Source: Hyparrhenia diplandra (lineage: Eukaryota > Streptophyta > Magnoliopsida > Poales > Poaceae). From it: 64,000 bases of DNA. The stretch spans positions 186,001-250,000 of the forward strand of contig JADLZK010008421.1 in the NCBI GenBank assembly GCA_015847255.1, in the 5' to 3' direction. The position numbers and the translations under genes were made by a program. Within the stretch, counting starts at the first letter, position 1. Every line of letters starts with the position of its first letter. The notes beneath the pieces were generated by a model, which saw nothing but the letters and a program-made list of their open reading frames with translations, was not told the DNA's origin and ran no database searches. Shown here one piece after another: positions 59,716-64,000 of this stretch.

Positions 59716-62700
59716 ATGACAGCCCCTGTGGCTCTTCCAAATGATCTAGAAGCGGTCTCCCATTCTGCAAGGGTTGACTTATTCCGAGACACTAGTTGCA
59801 ACATAGAAAAGGAGGTGTTGGCCAGTTTGGGAAATGGCCAAGATTCATCTGCTGCTGGAGCAAATCCTGGTTTCAGAGTTGGGGAGATCAGGTTTGCTAA
59901 TGGAGATATTTATTCCGGCACATTGTTGGGGAACACACCAGAGGGTTCAGGCCAGTATCGCTGGTCAGATGGTTGCACCTATGAGGGGTGAGTGGAGGAG
60001 AGGGATGAGGCATGGGCAAGGAAAGACACGATGGCCATCTGGAGCCACCTACGGGGTGAATATTCTGGTGGCTACGATTTGGTGAAGGCACCTATACGGG
60101 TCCAGATAAAATCATCTACAAGGGACGGTGGAAATTGAATCGCAAGCATGGGCTTGGACATCAGACATATCCGAATGGAGACATATTTGAAGGTTCATGG
60201 ATTCAGGGAGAAATAGTAGGTCATGGGAAGTACACATGGGCTTAATGGGGACACTTACGTTGGCAACATGAAAAGTGGCAAGATGTCAGGGAAAGGAACT
60301 CTTACATGGAAAAATGGGGACTCATATGAGGGTAACTGGATGGATGGCATGATGCATGGCTATGGAATCTATACATGGAATGAATGCGGTATTATATTGG
60401 AACATGGACAAGGGGATTGAAGGATGGGAAAGGTAAATTCTATCCGAATGGTTGCAGAGTTCCTGTTAATGATGAGCTGTATATCAATAATCTAAGAAAC
60501 CGTGGTGTATTGCCTGATATTAGAAGGCAGAATCATGGTTCACGATACTTCACTCTTCGTCGGGTTGACATGGGAAACATGAAGGTTGGTATGACTAGGC
60601 AATCTTCAGATGTTTTATCCAAAAGGAATTCAACTGAGCAACCTCCTTTGAAGAATGTATCTTTGGAAAGACGGTGGAGTCTTGAGGTGGCTATTGAAAA
60701 GTTTATTGGCCATGAATCGAGTGAAAGTTCTGGCCTAGAAAGCTTGGAAAACTTGAGTGATTCCCGTTTGCCAATACTGGAAAGAGAATACATGCAAGGT
60801 GTTCTAATCAGTGAGGTGGTTCTTGACAGGAGTTTTTCAGACTCCTCAAAGAAGACAAAACGCCGCCAGAAGAAAATTGTGAGGGACACAAAAAAGCCTG
60901 GAGAGACGATAATCAAGGGACACAGAAGCTATGATTTAATGCTCAGCCTGCAGCTTGGCATCAGGTAGCACCTCCTGAGATCATGGTTTCAGTTTGCATT
61001 TTTTTTTTTCTTTCTGTTCATTGTTTGTTCAGCTATTACTGGCCTAGCTACTCCCTACTGAATGTTCTTGTTTATATAATAATCATCTCTTGCAACTATA
61101 TAGTAATATCATGCCATATAATATAATAACAGGTCCCCTGTGATCAGGCTCGTGGACACAAAAAATGGTTGGTATCATTTATTCATGTAGCTTCTAGAGA
61201 GCAATGATGTAAGGCCTGATTGATGTACTAGCACCAGCAATAGTGGTTGCTTTTTCAAAAAAAAAAAAAAAGCAAAATATTCTCTCTCATAAACACGTTA
61301 CAGATATGGTTTGGAACTCCCCCATTCAAAGTTTGTAGTGCCATTGCATGGTATGTTAAGAAGTATGAACTACTGCAAGTAGTGATTACTGCCTCCAGCT
61401 TGCAACCTGCGCTTTTCGTGTTAGGAACTGCTGCTCCTGCAGCATACATGTTGTTTAATTAAATCCAGAGTATGATGTTTACAGATTTTTTTTAAGTATA
61501 TTTGAAATTGGCAATGTTTTGTTGTACTTAGGTACACAGTTGGAAAGATTACACCAATTCAAAAACGTGAAGTTCGTGCTTCAGATTTTGGGCCAAGAGC
61601 AAGTTTCTGGATGAACTTCCCAAAAGAAGGATCTCGACTTACTCCTTCACATTCAGCAGAAGATTTTAAATGGAAAGATTACTGTCCCATGGTTTTCAGG
61701 TCCGCATCTCTAACATTTATGCCAGTATGTGCATCTAAAAAAATGTGATGCCCTTATCCACTGCAAATCAAGTGACCTTTGGATTCTACACACTTAACTT
61801 AGTTAACACAATTTTGTTCATTGTGACCTCTTGTTGACATATTTTTTTTTGTTGTTTCTCCTGACTTAAATTATAATATTCTCTCTGTTCCAGACTCATC
61901 ATACTTTAAAACACAATATCTGTAGGAATTTGAGAGAGATGTTCAAGATTGATGCTGCAGACTATATGATCTCCATATGTGGAAATTCTGCTCTTAGGGA
62001 ACTATCTTCCCCTGGAAAGAGTGGAAGTGTCTTTTCTTGTCACAGGATGATAGGTTCATGATTAAGACTCTCCCGAAATCTGAAGTGCAGGTCCATTATC
62101 TATTTAGACTACAGAGATTGTATTTCTTAGCTGTCATGAATCATGATTGTTGGATAGTTTGTGCATGTATAGTATGGCCATTTGCCTAGGAAGCAAAATT
62201 GAACTTTTCATGACTCTATACTATCCTGTAGGTTCTTTTTACGAATGCTTCCAAACTATTATGATCATGTTCGTACCTATGAGAACACCCTCATAACTAA
62301 GTTTTTGGCCTCCACAGGGTGAAACCTTCTAGTGGTCAAAAGGTAATGATTGACATCAGCACCAATTTCATTTAAGGTCTCTTTAGTTTAGATTTTTCCT
62401 TCCTTTTTAATGTAATGATCCTTCTTTAATATCTGCAAATGCAGTTTCGGTTTGTTGTGATGGGAAACATGTTTTGCACTGAATTGAGAATTCACCGGAG
62501 GTTTGATTTGAAAGGCTCATCTTTAGGCCGCTCTACTGACAAGATTGAAATTGACGAGAACACTACTCTGAAGGATTTGGATCTTAACTATTCCTTTTAT
62601 CTTGAACCTTCCTGGCGTGAGGCTCTACTTAAGTGAGCATATTTCTTCTAGAAATCATGCTTTGCTCTGTTATGTGATCACATTATATGTATCTCAAATA

Positions 62701-63872
62701 CTGTTGATTATTCTTCAGACAGATTGAAACAGACAGCGATTTTTTGAGAACACAGCGGATAATGGATTACAGCCTACTGCTTGGTGTTCATTATAGAGCT
62801 CCACAGCACCTCTTGGACACGTGCATCCTATCACCGGAGCATGGCAGCAGATAGGTTGACTGTTGTTTCAGAAGAAGGTAAGGAGTAAGGACATCTTCCT
62901 TATAATATCTGTTGCACATATTCATGGGTGTAAGGAAAATACTCATTGATTCGTTTCAATAGTGTGAAGTATATCTACTCTTTGTGTCCAGCTGGAGCCT
63001 GTAGTCCTTATTTGCCAAGCTAATGACCATTTTTAATTCATTTTTTTTTTTAAAAGGAACTCAAATTATGCATCCCAACATCAAAAGTTATCTGGAAATC
63101 CTTAGCATAGTCCTAAACTTTGTTTATTTCCAAATCATGTTTAATCTGGGCAGCCTTAGGTTGTCTTAAAGCTATATCGGTGTGAATGTGTGATGCACTA
63201 TATGTCTGATGATAGTTGCTGTTGATGTGCAACGCCTCTTTTTATTGCTTTAACTTGTTCATCACATGCATTTTCATGTTAATTAAGTCAATAAGTTCTT
63301 TTTGAGACTGGTGTGCTAATGTTTGGTCAAAAATGGTTGGCACAGATGCTCAGGAAGATGATGCCCTTAGCCATCCAGAAGGATTAGTCTTGGTTCAAAG
63401 CAGTGGCGAGAATAGTGTTGTTGTTGGTCCTCACATAAGAGGCAGCCGTTTGCGTGCATCGGCTGCTGGATTTGGTGAAGTAGACCTGCTGCTGCCTGGT
63501 ACAGCCAGGTAGTTGTTTGTAGTTGAGTAGCTTGTGGAAATTGTGTAGTTTCAAAGGGGGAGAATTACAGCTTCTTTTCTAAATGCCTTTCTTATGTTTG
63601 TCAGGCTTCAGATCCAGCTGGGAGTTAACATGCCTGCAAGGGCAGAGCAAATCCCTAAGGAAGATGAAAGCAAACCGTTTCGTGAGGTGTATGATGTCGT
63701 CCTCTACCTGGGCATCATTGACATATTGCAAGAGTACAACATGACAAAGAAAATTGAGCATGCTGTCAAGTCCATGCAATACGACTCGGTCTCGATCTCT
63801 GCCGTGGACCCCCACTTCTACTCGGAGCGTTTCCTGAAGTTCATCCAGACCGTCTTCCCTGAGAATTCATAA
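59716..63872 (+). CDS. MORN-repeat phosphatidylinositol-4-phosphate 5-kinase
   Basis: Eight coding exons: 59716-60964, 61532-61699, 61926-62090, 62232-62342, 62445-62632, 62719-62877, 63346-63508 and 63605-63872, about 820 residues. The first exon encodes seven or eight MORN repeats (NGDIYSG, GCTYEGEW, NGDTYVGNMKSG, NGDSYEGNWMDG), which target the plant enzymes to the plasma membrane. The kinase has the Gly-rich loop and Lys (FMIKTLPKS), RRFDLKGSSLGR, IMDYSLLLGVHY and the C-terminal activation region GIIDILQEYNMTKKIEH that sets PI4P preference. It makes PI(4,5)P2. The ATG at 59716 is the first in the open frame. One-base lesions: G run 59985, 60053, about 60075, T at 60242, C at 60387, T runs at 62032, 62236 and 62302, and GG at 62815. 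All lie in homopolymers or next to them; the fold is otherwise conserved. Confidence 0.93.
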
Positions 63873-64000
63873 CTCACTCATGAACCAATACTTGTTTGAA
63901 AGATGCCCACTTGCTGCCGTATTGTTAGTGATGTTGGCCAAGCACATGAAACCTCATCCCCGTGACAGTTCATATCGTCAAAACTGGAGCTTGCAAGCGT
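63873..64000 (+). other. PIP5K 3' UTR
   Basis: Sequence after the TAA at 63870-63872 with no further coding content; it runs to the edge of the window. Confidence 0.7.

Overview
The window is nuclear DNA of a plant, almost certainly a grass (Poaceae). Genes carry GT-AG introns, first exons and 5' leaders are very GC-rich while introns and spacers are AT-rich, there are many small Stowaway-like elements with CTCCCTCCGTT-type ends, LINE remnants and a young Ty3/gypsy element, and the best protein resemblances are to grass or Arabidopsis families. The species cannot be resolved by reading.

Layout. 0-0.6 kb: last exon of an organellar ribosomal protein bS18 gene (+). 3.1-5.0 kb: a plant protein of unknown function with a U1-like zinc finger and a RING-like Cys/His cluster (+). 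5-9 kb: spacer with tandem duplications, an inverted repeat, MITEs and a broken GDSL esterase fragment (-). 9.0-13.3 kb: GRXS17-type multidomain monothiol glutaredoxin (+). 13.9-21.8 kb: cinnamoyl-CoA-reductase-like SDR gene (+) whose third intron holds a full-length 5.6-kb chromodomain Ty3/gypsy element with essentially identical LTRs. 21.8-31.8 kb: repeats and minus-strand LINE fragments. 33.1-35.5 kb: FAR1/MULE-related gene with an in-frame stop (+). 37.5-39.0 kb: a minus-strand patchwork of exons from unrelated genes (CRM-like start, two sugar-transporter exons, an unidentified terminal exon). 39.1-40.2 kb: another LINE fragment. 40.4-44.1 kb: intact class I formin (-). 46.7-51.3 kb: two paralogous P-type PPR genes head to head, 168 bp apart between start codons. 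51.7-58 kb: AT-rich spacer with MITEs. 58.1-63.9 kb: MORN-repeat phosphatidylinositol-4-phosphate 5-kinase (+).

The genes are independent housekeeping or signalling loci, not a pathway cluster. The one functional pairing suggested by layout is the divergent PPR pair, which may share a promoter.

A strong feature of the text is single-base gain or loss in short homopolymers inside otherwise well conserved exons. It affects nearly every gene except the formin. Undoing these changes makes the summed exon lengths multiples of three for several genes, and the retroelement with near-identical LTRs carries the same kind of lesion, so I read most of these as sequence errors, not gene death. Product calls below are based on the conserved segments in their separate frames.
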